64,000 nucleotides of DNA from Pyropia yezoensis (Eukaryota > Rhodophyta > Bangiophyceae > Bangiales > Bangiaceae): NCBI GenBank assembly GCA_009829735.1, contig CM020619.1, forward strand, positions 18,419,816-18,483,815, given 5' to 3'. Under the pieces are notes generated by a model. The model made no database searches. It worked only from the letters and a program-made list of their open reading frames with translations, and was not told the DNA's origin. This document shows positions 9,462 through 20,100 of the stretch, piece after piece (the stretch's first letter is position 1; every line of letters begins with the position of its first letter). Made by a program: the position numbers and the translations under genes.

Positions 9462-10528
9462 GGCAGCGTCAGACGACGGCCGTGGTGCCCGTCTGGCCAG
9501 TCGTCGCAGCGGCAGCGGCAGCAACAACGCAGGCGGGGCGGGGAGGGGGGGGCAGGCGCGTCGGGATGGGAGGGGGGCGGGGCGGTGGGTAGGGTGGTGA
9601 CCTCCCCGGTCCGGTGGCACGCCGCAGACACCACCGCGGCGAGTGGAGGGTGGGCGGTGGGCGGTGAGCGGGCGCAGCGGCGCCGCCGCGGCGCCGCCGC
9701 CGCGGCCGCGGCGGCAGTCGCGCTGCCGGCCGGCAGCGGGGAATCCATCTCTCGCGCGCCGCGCGTGCAAGCGGCGGGGCGTGCGGGCGGCCGGCGTCGC
9801 GACGGTGCATACTGAAGTCAACGGCGAAGGGGGGGTGGGGACGGGACGCTGGGGCGGATGCGCCGCGTGGGGGGGGCCGCATGCCATTGGAAATTGCGGT
9901 TGGAAAGGGGGTGGGGGTGGTCACCAGGCCCCCCGCTCGCCCCCCCCGGGGGGGGCCCCCCCCCCCAACCGCTCCATCAAGGCACACGCCCACGCTGGGA
10001 GCGTCGCCCAGCCGCCCGCGCCGCGGCGTCGGCCGGCGGCAATCGCGCCATCGGCGGGCCGCCTGCGGCTGGCACGAGGCTTCCACCGCCGCCGCCGCCG
10101 ATTGGCCGCCCTCTGTCGGGAGCTGCAGAGTGGAAAGAGGCTGACAGAGGCCGGAGCTCAACGGGATCGTAGCCCCCGGCGCAGGGAGTGGGACGGACGT
10201 AGTAGCCTGGGGGGCCCGGCTCGGGAGGCAGCAAGGTGGTGGGGTGTGCGGGGGAAAACGGGGGGCGACTTCGGTGAGAGGACGAAGACGGGGTTGCGAC
10301 ACGAGATTTCTGTGTCGTTTGCTCTTTCGTGTCTTGCCTGGTGTTTCCCAGACCGATGCGATGCCCATCCTCCCGCCTCCTGCGTCTCTTCTCTCTGGAG
10401 TTGCCAGCCTCGTACACGGGGGTGAGAGGAGATAGGCAACTCCTATAAAACACGAAGCCCCTCACGACAACCCCCCGCTCCGACCAAAGTAAGGGTCGAT
10501 CCAGCAGCCGCCTGCCCACCCGCTGCTG
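9462..10528. other. Upstream region of the P450 gene and 3' flank of the CWF19 gene
   Basis: No gene is supported. The first 426 bases keep the P450 frame open without recognisable content and are probably leader. The rest is GC-rich spacer, with a C run interrupted by G near 9940-9965. The last 200 bases (about 10300-10490) are less GC-rich and include a TATAAAA-like motif at 10444-10450, whose owner is unclear. Confidence 0.4.
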
Positions 10529-13500
10529 TCACTGCCGGAGCATTGGGTCGTACGGCGCAAACGCGGCGCGAAACGCCTCAGCGGCGGCCGCCTCCTCCGG
10601 CTCGGTCACCACACACGCCTTCCAGTCGTCCCGTTCGGGGCAGCCGAGCAGCGCCGCCGCCACCGCCCGCCCAAACTGCAGCGGGTGGACCACCAGCCGC
10701 GGCACACGCAGCGCCGCGTGCAGCGCCGCCCGCGCCGCGTCCGCATCGGGAAGGGGGGAAGGGGGGGGGGGCTCACCGGCGGCCGCGGCGGCCGCCGTCC
10801 CCAACGCCGCTTTGCCGTCGGCCGCCACCTCGCCGCCAACCGTGGGGCCACCCGCTGCGGTGGGAGCGTCGGTGGCCGGGGGTGGCGGCGGGGTGGAGGG
10901 GGTGGCGGCGCCGGCAACACCGCCACTAGCCTCCTCTGGGTCGCTGCCGCCCCCGTCTGTGGCGGCAGTGGAGGGGGCAGTGGCAGCAGTGGCGGCCATA
11001 GTGGCAGCGGCCGCCCGTCCGTCGTCCGCCGCACGTGCAGGCCCGTCGTCCCGAGCCGGCGCGACAGCTTGGGCGGGCGAGGCGTCGCCCGCCGCGTCCA
11101 CGACAGTGCCGTCACCAGCCGCCGCGCCATCCACAGCCGCAGCAGCGGCGGCAGGGCCCCCCGCGCCGGCCTCGTCAGCACCGCCGCCGCCGCTGCTCGG
11201 TGCGCCGCTGACCACAGCCACAACAGCGGCGCCATCCCCCTCCACGGCCGCGAGGCCATCATCCCTCTCCATGTTGCCGCCCCCGCCGCCCGCCGCGCCC
11301 GCTGTCAGGGCGTCGCCATTCGCACCGTCGGCCGCAGAGTTGGTGGCGACCGCCTCGTCGACGGGCGGGGCGGCATCGCTGCCGGATGGCGTGCGGCCCC
11401 CCGATGCAACCGCGGATGCGTCCGCGTCCAAAGTGGCCGCGGTGTTGTCGCCGTCGCCTCTAGTCTCTGCGTCAGCGGCACCATGTACAGTGGCCGGGTT
11501 GGCACCCCTGTCGGGGGCCTCGGTGGACCTGGCGGCCGCCGCGTCGGCGGCAGGTTCTTCGGCATCCATATTGGTTGCCACGACGGGGGGCCCCTTGAAG
11601 CTGTTGCCCGCGGAGGCCCCCTCCCCGTCGCCGCCCGTGTCCATAGCGTCCCTGGCGGACGTGTCAGGAGGCGTAGCCACCACCCCTGGGACGGCTGATA
11701 CATCCGCCTCGTTGTCAGCAGCGGCAGCAGCGGCAACAGCTGGGTCTGCTCCGGTGATGGCCACGGAGCTGATAGGCCCGTTGCCTCTCTCCCCCGCCGT
11801 TGCAGATACGCCACCGGAAGCGTCGGAACGGGGAGCGGCCGCCTCTGCCAGGTCAATTGCAGACGGGATGGCAGGAGCGGCGAAGCCATCAGCTGGCGCA
11901 GTTGACGCCGTGTCTCCCACACCGGGGACCAACGACGCCACCCCCGGCGCAGTCCCATTGCCTCTAGGCGCTCCAGCACCCGCCACAGGTGCCCCCCCCG
12001 GTGCCGACAGGCCCATCCTCGACACCCCAGCCAATCCCACCGGCCGGCTCTTGCCGCCTCCCGGCAGGGAAAGGGGCACCACTACCTCGGGCAGCTGTGC
12101 CCAGCGCCCTCCCCCCGGCACATCCAACCAAAAGTATTCGTACGGCACGGGCTTGTGTCCCCGCAGCCAGGCGGCCGGAGACGCCGCCGCCGGGGGCACC
12201 TCGGCCAGCCGCAACCCGCCAGGCCCCGCGCCACGCACGTCCGCAGCGGCGGCCGCCACCACCGCACGTGGCCGCCCCGCGGCGGCCGCCGCGCGTGGCA
12301 CGCCCACCACCTGCACAAAGGCGTGCGCGTGGGCGCCCGCCGCCCGCGTGGCTGTCACACGCTCCCACGCCACCGCGACAGCCGGCACGGGGGCGGCCGC
12401 GTGCATGGCAGCAAGGGCGGAGCGATATGTGGCCATCTCGGCGGCCGCTGCCGCGGGGAGGGATAGGCTGGACCGGCAATGGCGGATGGGGATGAGCAGC
12501 ACGTGTGACGGAGTGAGAGCGCCCTTGGCCAGCGCCGCGTAGATATGGGTGCCCACCGACACGACCAGGTGGGGATCCTTGCCGGTCGAGAGGCAAAACC
12601 AGCAAGCCGCCGAGGCGGGGGTGAGGATCCGCCCGGGGGGGGCGGTGCCTGTCGCGTCGTCGCCAACGACACCGGAGGCGGGGGTCGGTTCAGCCCCGCG
12701 GGGACGCTTCCGCACCAGCCGCTCGCCAGCAAAGGCGTCAGAGCCGCCGCCGCCACCCCCGCCTCCGCCACCGCCGCCACTGCCTCCACCGCGGCGGTCC
12801 CCGCCCATCCCTCCCCGGCCGCCTCGGTCATCTCCACGGCGCCCCCCCGAGTCCCCCCCGTCCCGCCAGTCCCCCCCCCCATACACCCCGCCACCCCCTT
12901 GGCCACTACCACGGCCACCTCGGCCGCCGTCGTCCCCCGCTGCACCCCCCCGGCCGCGACTGCGGCCACGGCCAGCGCCGTAGAAAAACTGGGACACGGT
13001 GCCGAGGGCGGCCTCCCGCTCCACCCGCGCAAACGCACGCTTGCGGTCCAGCGGGGTGTCGCCCACCGCGGCCGCCATTCCTGGAACCCCCCCCATGGCC
13101 ACCGCCCCAGCCGTCAGTGCCCTTCCACCTACCCCTCCTCCTCCCCCACTGCCGCCTCCAATATCGTAAGCCGCCATGCCCGCCCCGCCTACGGGGATGG
13201 TCGCCCGCCGTTCCGCCCCACTCATACCGCGCAATGGAGTGACGGCGGCAGCGTACACGCTCCCGCCCTTTCCCGTTGCGGCGGGACCCAGCCCAATATA
13301 CCGACTTGCATACGGGGCCGCGTGGTGCCCGCCCCCACCATGGCCACCGTGCCCGCCGCTGGCATTGCCGCCGTCACGACCGCCGCCGCCGCCGCCGCGC
13401 CCGCCACCGCCGCCGCGCCCGCCACCGCCGCCGCGCCCGCCAGCACTGCCACGCACGCCGGCGCGGGGAAAAAGAAACGGCGGCGGGGTGACCCGTCCCG

Positions 13501-14032
13501 GCACTAGCCCCTGCGCAAAGTGGTACCGCGGCCGGCAGCGGAGGGCCACCCGCGACACCAGCGCGGACCCCACCGACGCGCGGGAGGGTCCACCCCCTAC
13601 GGGCGCGCCGTACGGCGCACCACGCGGTACCTGCCCAGTGACAAGAATGTCGACAGCGTCGGCGCCGCGAAGGGCGCGGGCCACCTCTGGGGGGAGGGCG
13701 GCGTCCACCGCCGGCGGGTCGTCGTAGCCGCCAGCCAGGAGGAGGACAGACAGGGCGGTGTGGGGGGCCACCCCGGCGGGACCAACGTAGGAGAGGTTGG
13801 CGTCGGCGTAGCGGATGGGGGAGGCAGAGCCATTGTGGGTGTGGGCGGCGAAAAAGGCGGGGGCGGGGAACGCCAGCCCAGGGGGGGGGGGGGCCGCCGT
13901 CGGGGGCGCCGTGAAGAGGATCAGGGAGAAGGGGCCCGCCGAAGAGGCGTGGAGTTTCGCCGCGAGTGCGGCGACCTTGGCCAAAGAGGCTGGATGGGAG
14001 AAGACTAGGATGGGGACAGGCGGGAGTGTCAT
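10529..14032 (-). CDS. CWF19-like (CwfJ) protein with a very long insertion
   Basis: This is a 1167-residue homologue of CWF19L1/CwfJ, spliceosome-associated proteins linked to lariat debranching. The N-terminal region (about 1-190) matches the CWF19L1 metallophosphatase-like part (ILVFSHPASLAKV, ANLSYVGPAGV, ADAVDILVTGQVPRG). CwfJ C-terminal domain 1 starts at CWFCLS near residue 475, with SHVLLIPIRHCRSS and the HIT-like HAHAFVQVVG. CwfJ C-terminal domain 2 closes the protein (VHPLQFGRAVAAALLGCPERDDWKAC, split here over two conserved blocks). Between domains 1 and 2 lie about 420 Ala/Gly/Asp/Val-rich residues, and further Gly-rich runs sit at about 240-440, so the protein is roughly twice the usual length. 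The frame is open to 14122. I start at the Met directly before the conserved N-terminus. Confidence 0.88.
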   Translation of the reverse strand: MTLPPVPILVFSHPASLAKVAALAAKLHASSAGPFSLILFTAPPTAAPPPPGLAFPAPAFFAAHTHNGSASPIRYADANLSYVGPAGVAPHTALSVLLLAGGYDDPPAVDAALPPEVARALRGADAVDILVTGQVPRGAPYGAPVGGGPSRASVGSALVSRVALRCRPRYHFAQGLVPGRVTPPPFLFPRAGVRGSAGGRGGGGGRGGGGGRGGGGGGRDGGNASGGHGGHGGGGHHAAPYASRYIGLGPAATGKGGSVYAAAVTPLRGMSGAERRATIPVGGAGMAAYDIGGGSGGGGGVGGRALTAGAVAMGGVPGMAAAVGDTPLDRKRAFARVEREAALGTVSQFFYGAGRGRSRGRGGAAGDDGGRGGRGSGQGGGGVYGGGDWRDGGDSGGRRGDDRGGRGGMGGDRRGGGSGGGGGGGGGGGGSDAFAGERLVRKRPRGAEPTPASGVVGDDATGTAPPGRILTPASAACWFCLSTGKDPHLVVSVGTHIYAALAKGALTPSHVLLIPIRHCRSSLSLPAAAAAEMATYRSALAAMHAAAPVPAVAVAWERVTATRAAGAHAHAFVQVVGVPRAAAAAGRPRAVVAAAAADVRGAGPGGLRLAEVPPAAASPAAWLRGHKPVPYEYFWLDVPGGGRWAQLPEVVVPLSLPGGGKSRPVGLAGVSRMGLSAPGGAPVAGAGAPRGNGTAPGVASLVPGVGDTASTAPADGFAAPAIPSAIDLAEAAAPRSDASGGVSATAGERGNGPISSVAITGADPAVAAAAAADNEADVSAVPGVVATPPDTSARDAMDTGGDGEGASAGNSFKGPPVVATNMDAEEPAADAAAARSTEAPDRGANPATVHGAADAETRGDGDNTAATLDADASAVASGGRTPSGSDAAPPVDEAVATNSAADGANGDALTAGAAGGGGGNMERDDGLAAVEGDGAAVVAVVSGAPSSGGGGADEAGAGGPAAAAAAVDGAAAGDGTVVDAAGDASPAQAVAPARDDGPARAADDGRAAAATMAATAATAPSTAATDGGGSDPEEASGGVAGAATPSTPPPPPATDAPTAAGGPTVGGEVAADGKAALGTAAAAAAGEPPPPSPLPDADAARAALHAALRVPRLVVHPLQFGRAVAAALLGCPERDDWKACVVTEPEEAAAAEAFRAAFAPYDPMLRQ

Positions 14033-14194
14033 GGCGTCTGCTGGGGAGAGGGGGACGTTGCTGGGGGTGGGCAGGACGTGAGCCAAGGTGTGGGATGGCA
14101 GGCACGGTGTTTGTCCCGACACCCCTTGTGTGACTCTCTGATAGACATATAGGTAGACGCAGCCGACGGCGCGACGGACTTCAGTGTGGGTAGT

Positions 14195-14300
14195 TGCTGG
14201 AATGCAGAATAAGTTCTAATTAAACGACATCATTGATACGTTAAAACGATCGTTAACTCGTTAAGCATGTTCTTAACGATCTTTAAATATCATTCTTGAG
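14195..14300. promoter_or_regulatory. AT-rich island with TTAACG repeats in a divergent promoter region
   Basis: This is a sharp AT-rich island in otherwise GC-rich DNA, lying between the divergent CWF19-like (-) and SMP-C2 (+) genes and closer to the former. It contains repeated GTTAA/TTAAC words, a 10-bp palindrome at 14245-14254 (aacgatcgtt), and an 8-bp inverted repeat with a 6-nt loop (14258-14265 / 14272-14279). The arrangement suggests a nucleosome-free promoter with a dimer binding site. Function is inference only. Confidence 0.4.
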
Positions 14301-15092
14301 AGGGAGCTTCCATGGATGGTAAGTACACCTAGTGGCACGAAATGGCGGGACCGTCGGATCAACTGCTCTGGGTCTCATGCCAAACCACCACTGCGTGCCG
14401 CCCGCCTCACACCGTCAGCAGGACGCAAGGCCGGCCAGACGAGATCCCGGGTGCGGCCCCCCGCCACAAGGGACACGTTCACCTCGGCACCATCGACCCC
14501 CGCACGCGTGGCTGGCGGAACCCCCCCTCCACGGCCCCTATTGGTGCAACCCCTTGCGCGTGTCCAGCCGTCACGAATAGCACATATGTGGCCAAAAGGG
14601 CTCCCTGTCCAGCCCCCCCTCCTCCGCCTCTCCGGTGCAGACACGGCGGCCCGCGGGCGGCTCGCCGACACAGGCAGCATCCCCCACTGCGCGTGGAGGG
14701 GGGGCTTGCCGAGCGCCGCGCATAAACGAGCCCGGTCAGGCGCCACCAGACTGCGGCTGTCCCACCCCGCCAGCCGGTGTCATCGGCAGGGGGGCTGGTG
14801 GGGCGTGGCTGTCGTCGCCCTCCCTCGCCCTCCCCCGCCCTGGGGAGGGCACACGCCCTACACTCACAGCCGGGTCTCCATAGAGCTCTGACCCTGCAGG
14901 AGCGCCTGCGTAGAGGGGTGAACGTCCCGCAGTTGGGTGGCAGTCTTTCCCATCGCCCGGTCTCTCCCCCTTTAATCCCCCCCCCCCCCCCCCCCCCCCC
15001 CCCCGCGGCGGCGCTTCCCGAACACCCTCCCCGGTTGCCCTGCTCGCGTGCACACGCGTGTGCGCTTCACCCCCCCCTGCCTTCACACGGCA
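14301..15092. other. Upstream region of the SMP-C2 gene, including a 28-base C run
   Basis: No gene is supported. The region is GC-rich and carries an uninterrupted 28-base C run at 14977-15004, about 90 bp before the chosen start codon. The run may be a genuine homopolymer or a length-capped assembly of one. Confidence 0.5.
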
Positions 15093-16886
15093 ATGGTGGT
15101 GCTGGCACTGGCGCAGCTGCTCTCCACCGTCGTCCTCATTGGCTACGCAGGCAACGCGCTCGCCAAGGAGGATCCCGTGGCGGCCACCCTCGCCGGATCC
15201 CCCACGCCCGCGGGGGCGGGGTCCTCCTCTCGCTCACCGCCGCCGGCCGCCGCCGCCCCTGCCGCCGCGGGGTCATCGTCGAGGGCCGCGCCCGCTGCTG
15301 CCGCTACCGCTGCTGCCGCTGCTGCTGGTGCTGCTGCCGCAGCTGCCGCAGCTGCCGCCGCCGCCCCGACTTCCAAGCGCGGCGCGATGGCCACCGAAGG
15401 TGGAGGCCCCACCTCGGCGGCGGCGACGCCGCCGGCCACCCTGCCGGCTGCCGCCCCGCGGCCTCCCATGAGCAAGCTCCAGTCGGTCGAGTGGCTCAAC
15501 GACCTGCTCGCCACCCTCTGGCCGTACATGTCCCCAGCGATTGAGTCCACCGTCCAGACTCAGGTGCAGCCAATGGTGGCCGACATGCTGCCGGGGCCGC
15601 TTAAGAAGATTTCTTTTGACAAGGTGCACCTGGGCGCCAAGCCTCTACGGCTCGAAAACATTGGCGTAGCCGTTGCTCGCGGTGATGCGCTGGCGCTGGG
15701 GGTGGACATTGTATTTGAGCAGGATGCGGGGTCCAAGGCGGGCAAGGCCGACGGGGACAACCTGGACGTGGAGATTTCGCTGCCGGGCGTCAAGGTGGGG
15801 GTGGAAGACGTGGCGCTGGTGGGCCGTCTGGGCGTCCGCCTTGTGCCGCTGCTGCCCGAGCCGCCGTTCTTTGGTGCTCTCGAAATCCATTTTGTGGACC
15901 ACCCGGCGCTCAAGCTCAACTTCACGGGCGTTGGCAACATCATTGACGGGCCGCTGGTCGGCTCGGCCGTTCGCAATTGCATCCGCGATGTGGTGGCGGG
16001 GATGATGGTGTTGCCCAACCGGATGCTGGTGCCGATGACAGCCAAGTTTGAACTCTTCCATTCGTACTCCCCGCCCGAGGGCGCCCTCGCCTTGCACATT
16101 GTCGGCGCCAAGGGCTTCAAGAAGAGCCGACTGAAGATCCGCAACCCAGACATCTACGCCAAAACCACGGTCGGTCTCGTGACGCGCAAGACGGAGGTGG
16201 CAGACAACCAAGCGAGCCCGGTCTTTGAGGGCTCCCACCACCACTTCCTCATCTGCAACCGTCAGCAGCATGTGGTCGTGGAGCTCATGGATGAGGATAC
16301 TGGCAAGGATGACCTAATGGCCGACCTCCGTCTGACCACCGTGGACCTTCTGGCGTCGCCTGATGCGGAGCACCCGGTCCGGGCGCTGGACGACAAGACC
16401 CCCCCGGGAGTTACGTGCCACCTCCGTGCGGCGCTCCACCCCTTCTCCCCCACTGGCTCTGTGGATGCGGCGTGTGGGGTGGCGGTGCTGGTGGCGAGCG
16501 CGTCTGGCCTCGGCGCCGTTACCGCCACGTCTGCGACGATCACGGTGGGCAGCGGCAAGGCCAAGCAGGGGCTGGTCAAGGCTTCGGCGGCGGTGATGAC
16601 GCCGGCCAAGCCCCTGCCGGGCGCGCCGACCATTGATCCCGCGGCGCCGGCGTGGAACACCGTCGCGGACTTCTTGGTGGAGGGCGGCGTCGCCGCTGCG
16701 GGGGCGGTGGTAGTGGATATTAAGGATAAGGGAAAGTCCATCGGTAAGATTAGTGTCGATGTGGCCGACGTGGCCGCTGCCGAGGGCCGAACCCTTGGTG
16801 GTCAGATGGACCTGCCGGGTGTGCATGGCGCCAAGGTGAATATGAAGGTGATTGTGCATGGCCTTGGAGCGCCCGCGGCGGTGTAG
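15093..16886 (+). CDS. SMP-C2 lipid-transfer tether, extended-synaptotagmin type
   Basis: This is a 597-residue membrane-contact-site protein. The N-terminus (MVVLALAQLLSTVVLIGYAG) is a hydrophobic anchor. An Ala/Ser/Pro-rich linker follows to about residue 125. The SMP lipid-binding domain spans about residues 130-310 (QSVEWLNDLLATLWPYMS, FDKVHLGAKPLRLENIGV, FVDHPALKLNFTGV, NRMLVPM). A C2 domain follows at about 330-440 (GALALHIVGAKGFKKS, NPDIYAKTTVG, SPVFEGSHHHFL, VVELMDEDTGKDD). The final 120 residues resemble a degenerate second C2. E-Syt/tricalbin/plant SYT proteins tether the ER to the plasma membrane and carry glycerolipids. The start at 15093 puts the anchor at the extreme N-terminus; the frame extends 15 codons further upstream without support. 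Confidence 0.85.
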   Translation: MVVLALAQLLSTVVLIGYAGNALAKEDPVAATLAGSPTPAGAGSSSRSPPPAAAAPAAAGSSSRAAPAAAATAAAAAAGAAAAAAAAAAAAPTSKRGAMATEGGGPTSAAATPPATLPAAAPRPPMSKLQSVEWLNDLLATLWPYMSPAIESTVQTQVQPMVADMLPGPLKKISFDKVHLGAKPLRLENIGVAVARGDALALGVDIVFEQDAGSKAGKADGDNLDVEISLPGVKVGVEDVALVGRLGVRLVPLLPEPPFFGALEIHFVDHPALKLNFTGVGNIIDGPLVGSAVRNCIRDVVAGMMVLPNRMLVPMTAKFELFHSYSPPEGALALHIVGAKGFKKSRLKIRNPDIYAKTTVGLVTRKTEVADNQASPVFEGSHHHFLICNRQQHVVVELMDEDTGKDDLMADLRLTTVDLLASPDAEHPVRALDDKTPPGVTCHLRAALHPFSPTGSVDAACGVAVLVASASGLGAVTATSATITVGSGKAKQGLVKASAAVMTPAKPLPGAPTIDPAAPAWNTVADFLVEGGVAAAGAVVVDIKDKGKSIGKISVDVADVAAAEGRTLGGQMDLPGVHGAKVNMKVIVHGLGAPAAV

Positions 16887-17116
16887 GCTGGCACGGCTAC
16901 CGGGGAGCCTTTTTTTTGGTGCCGTGTTGCTGGTGTTCTATGGTGTGAGGGTTGCTTCCATATTGGGTTGTGTGGCGCTGTCCTGGACCCAACGGCTGAG
17001 GTGCACGCATCCATGATATGTATCGGTCCAAGGCGAAACACCGGTAGCGAATTCTGTATGTATGTACATACCAGGTTGGGTGCACCCCCTCCCCCTTCCC
17101 GCCACAGGTCCTCTCA

Positions 17117-20100
17117 TCATCGGCACTGGGTCGCCAGCGCGACCACATCTAGCCCGTCCACCGGACACGTGTGGTGCTGCCATAACCAGCGGTCTATACA
17201 GCGCACATGGAAGACGTGGAGGCAGGGCAGCCGCCGCGTCAGCTGCCCCGTGCCGAGCGGCTCGAGGCAAACGGCGCACGTGGCACCGGGGGCGGAATCG
17301 TCACCGCGGGCGTCCCCCCTCCCGCCCGCTCCCCCCACCTCTGCCGCCGCTGCTGCCGCCGCCGCCGCCCCTGCTGGCGACCGCGGCGCCCTGCCCCCCC
17401 CCCTGCCAACCGCTTCAGCCACGGGCGCCACGGGCAGCTGCGACAGCACGCTGCGGGGCACCCCCATCGGCGCAGCCGGGCGGCGGCCACCAGCACCGCC
17501 GCCGACGCCGCCACCGCCGCCACGGCGAGGCTGCTGCCCGCGCGCCCCTGCCACCGGCGGGCCACGGAGCTGCTGCCCGCGGCCGGTGGCCAGCGGAGGG
17601 CCACGGAGAGAGCCGCGGCGCAGCCCCCCCCCCCCTCCTCGGGGCGGCCGCCCCCCCGCTGGCGGCGGAGCGCGGCGCCACAGCGTGGCCGCCCCGCCGA
17701 TCGACGGCCGCACCGTCCCCGCTGGCAGCGTGGCGTAGGCAGTGCCACCCGGCAGCCGGCGGGCCGCCGACGCAGCCGCCGGGGGGGGGGGCAGGCGCCC
17801 CGCCCGTCGGCCCGCCGCGGCGGCGGTCCCGCACGGCCCTCGGAAGGCGGCAGCGGCTGGTGCGGCCGCGGCTGTAGCGGCGGCGGCGGCGGCGGGGCCA
17901 CGGGGTGGCCACAGGCCAGCGCGGGGGGGCGGCCACCCGTAGCGGGTGGCGGGTAGCAGCGGCGGCACCCCACGACCAGGTGGCCACGCCCGCGACGAGG
18001 TACCCGCCGTTGCTGCGCGGGGCGGCGGCCGCACACGGTGGGCGTCGCCCGTCGGTGGTGACGCGGGCGCAGCGGGCGTCGCGTCAGGAGCGTCCGAGGC
18101 AACGTCGGCGGGCGGTGGCGAAGTGGCGGCGGCGGTGGCGGCGGGCAGCCGATTACCCCAGCGCCCGCCGCGCCCGCCATCCGCGGGCGGGGCGGCCGCG
18201 ACCGGGGCGTCACTGGCGAGCGCCGGCGCGCCGACGGTGACGACGGGGGGTGGCGGGCGCACGACGCCGTCCCCGGGACTTGCCTCTGCCTCGGCCGGGG
18301 CGCCCGTGGTTGAGCCTGCGGCAGCGACGCCGACAGGCGGCCGCCCGCCCCCGCGTACGAGCTTGCCCCCCGCTGCGGCCGGGGCGTCGAAGGCGGCGGT
18401 GGCGGGCGGTCGTTGCCCAGCCGCCCCCCTATCGCCGGGGCTTCTCCCCCCGTCGGCGGCCAATGCAGCAGCCGCCAAAGACTCACGCTGCAGCGCACAC
18501 ATGCCAGCAAGAAAGGTAGCTAGCAGCGGGTTGGTGTCTGCCGCCGACGCCGACGCCGCCGATGCGCCGCGGTCGCTCCCCGCCGCCGCGGCCGTGGCCG
18601 CAGCCGCAGCCGCCGCCGCAGCCGCAGCCGCCGCAGCCGCAGCAGCCGCCGCCGCGACCGCCGCCGCCGGTGGGCGGGCGGGCGCCGGCGCAGGCGGCGT
18701 GACCGGGGGGCCCCCACCTCCCGTCACCCCAGACGGTGCGACCGGGGGGGCTCCGCCGCCCCCGGCAGCTCTCGTGGCTGGCGGCGACGGCGTTGACCAC
18801 CACGGCGGGGTGTTACCCCGCCGTATTGGCTCCCCTACCGCCGCCGCCGCCATCGCTGCGGTTCCCGCCAATGCCGACACCAGCGCCGGTGAAGTCGCCG
18901 TGGGGGCAGACGGCGGTGGCGGCGACGACGCCGGCGGCGGTGGTGCCTTACGCTCCAGCTGCCGCCACCCAGTGGGAGGCAATGCGCACGTGCGCGGCAG
19001 CAGCGGGTCACGACCAGGTGGCGGCGGCGTGGAGAGGTGGGGCGGAGGGCTCAACAGCCTCGGGGGGGGCGCCGCCGACGCCCGCCGCGCGGCAGCACCT
19101 CCGCCACTCGCGCTCGCCACGCGGTGGAGCGCCACGGGCGGTGACCGCGACTGCGATAACGGCGGCATAGGCGGCAGCGACGACCGAGCTAACGGTGGCG
19201 GGGGCGGCGACGGGGGGGGCTGTGGCGGTGGCGGCGGCGGCGGCGACGACGACCGCTGTGCCACCCCCTCTGCGGACAGCACCGCGTGACGACAGGACAA
19301 CGCGGGCACGGAGCGGGGGGGGGGGGCAGGAACGGCGGCCTCAGCGGTCATTCCCACTCCCCTGCTGTCGTGGCCCGGCGCTGGGGGCGGCGGCCCCCGC
19401 GCGACCGCGCCGCGCGCCACGCCGCACGTCCAAGCAACATGGGCGATGCCGGCCGTTGCGTCTGCCGCCGCCGCCACCATTCCCCCTGTCATGGTAGGGG
19501 CACCCGTCACCGCCGCGCCGGCCGCTGCGGTCGCCCTGCCAGGCGTCGCTGCTCGGGCCGCCGCCGCCGCCGCCCCCGCAGCGACCGGCCCACCACGCGA
19601 CGCGCCCACCGCGGCTGGCGGGCGCGGCAGCCCCGCCGCCGCGGCGGCCACATAAACCTCGGCCAGCGGGCGCCCCGCTGCAATGACCGTGCGCGTTGCC
19701 GCCGCCGCTTCTGCCGCCGCCACGGCGGCCACTCCCGCGCCCGTCGAAGCTGCTGCTGCTGCTGCCCCTGAGGCTGGCGCCACTGTTGCCGCCGCTGCGG
19801 GCGCTGCTGCCGCCGCCGCTGCTGTATGCACCGGGTGGCGCCGGGACGCAGCGACGGCGCCCCCCCCGAGCGAAACTGCCGCGGCCACCGGTGGTGCCCG
19901 CCGGTGCCCACCAGCAGGCGCGGCCGCTGCAGTCGCGGGCGTGACGGCCAAGGCGGCGGCGGGGGTGGCTGGAGGCGGCGGTGGCGACGGCTCGCTCGCG
20001 GGGCCCGCTGCCACTGCGGCGGCGGGGGCGCCCTGCCACGGTTGCCGCCAGCCAGGCGGCGCGGGCGGGCCGACGCGGTGTCGCCGCGGGGGGGGCGCCA

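Noticed and set aside
7044..9815. 923-codon plus-strand frame opposite the P450
   Set aside because: Antisense shadow; the minus strand has every P450 motif.
10812..12542. 576-codon plus frame inside the CWF19-like gene
   Set aside because: Complement of the Ala/Gly insertion; no conserved features.
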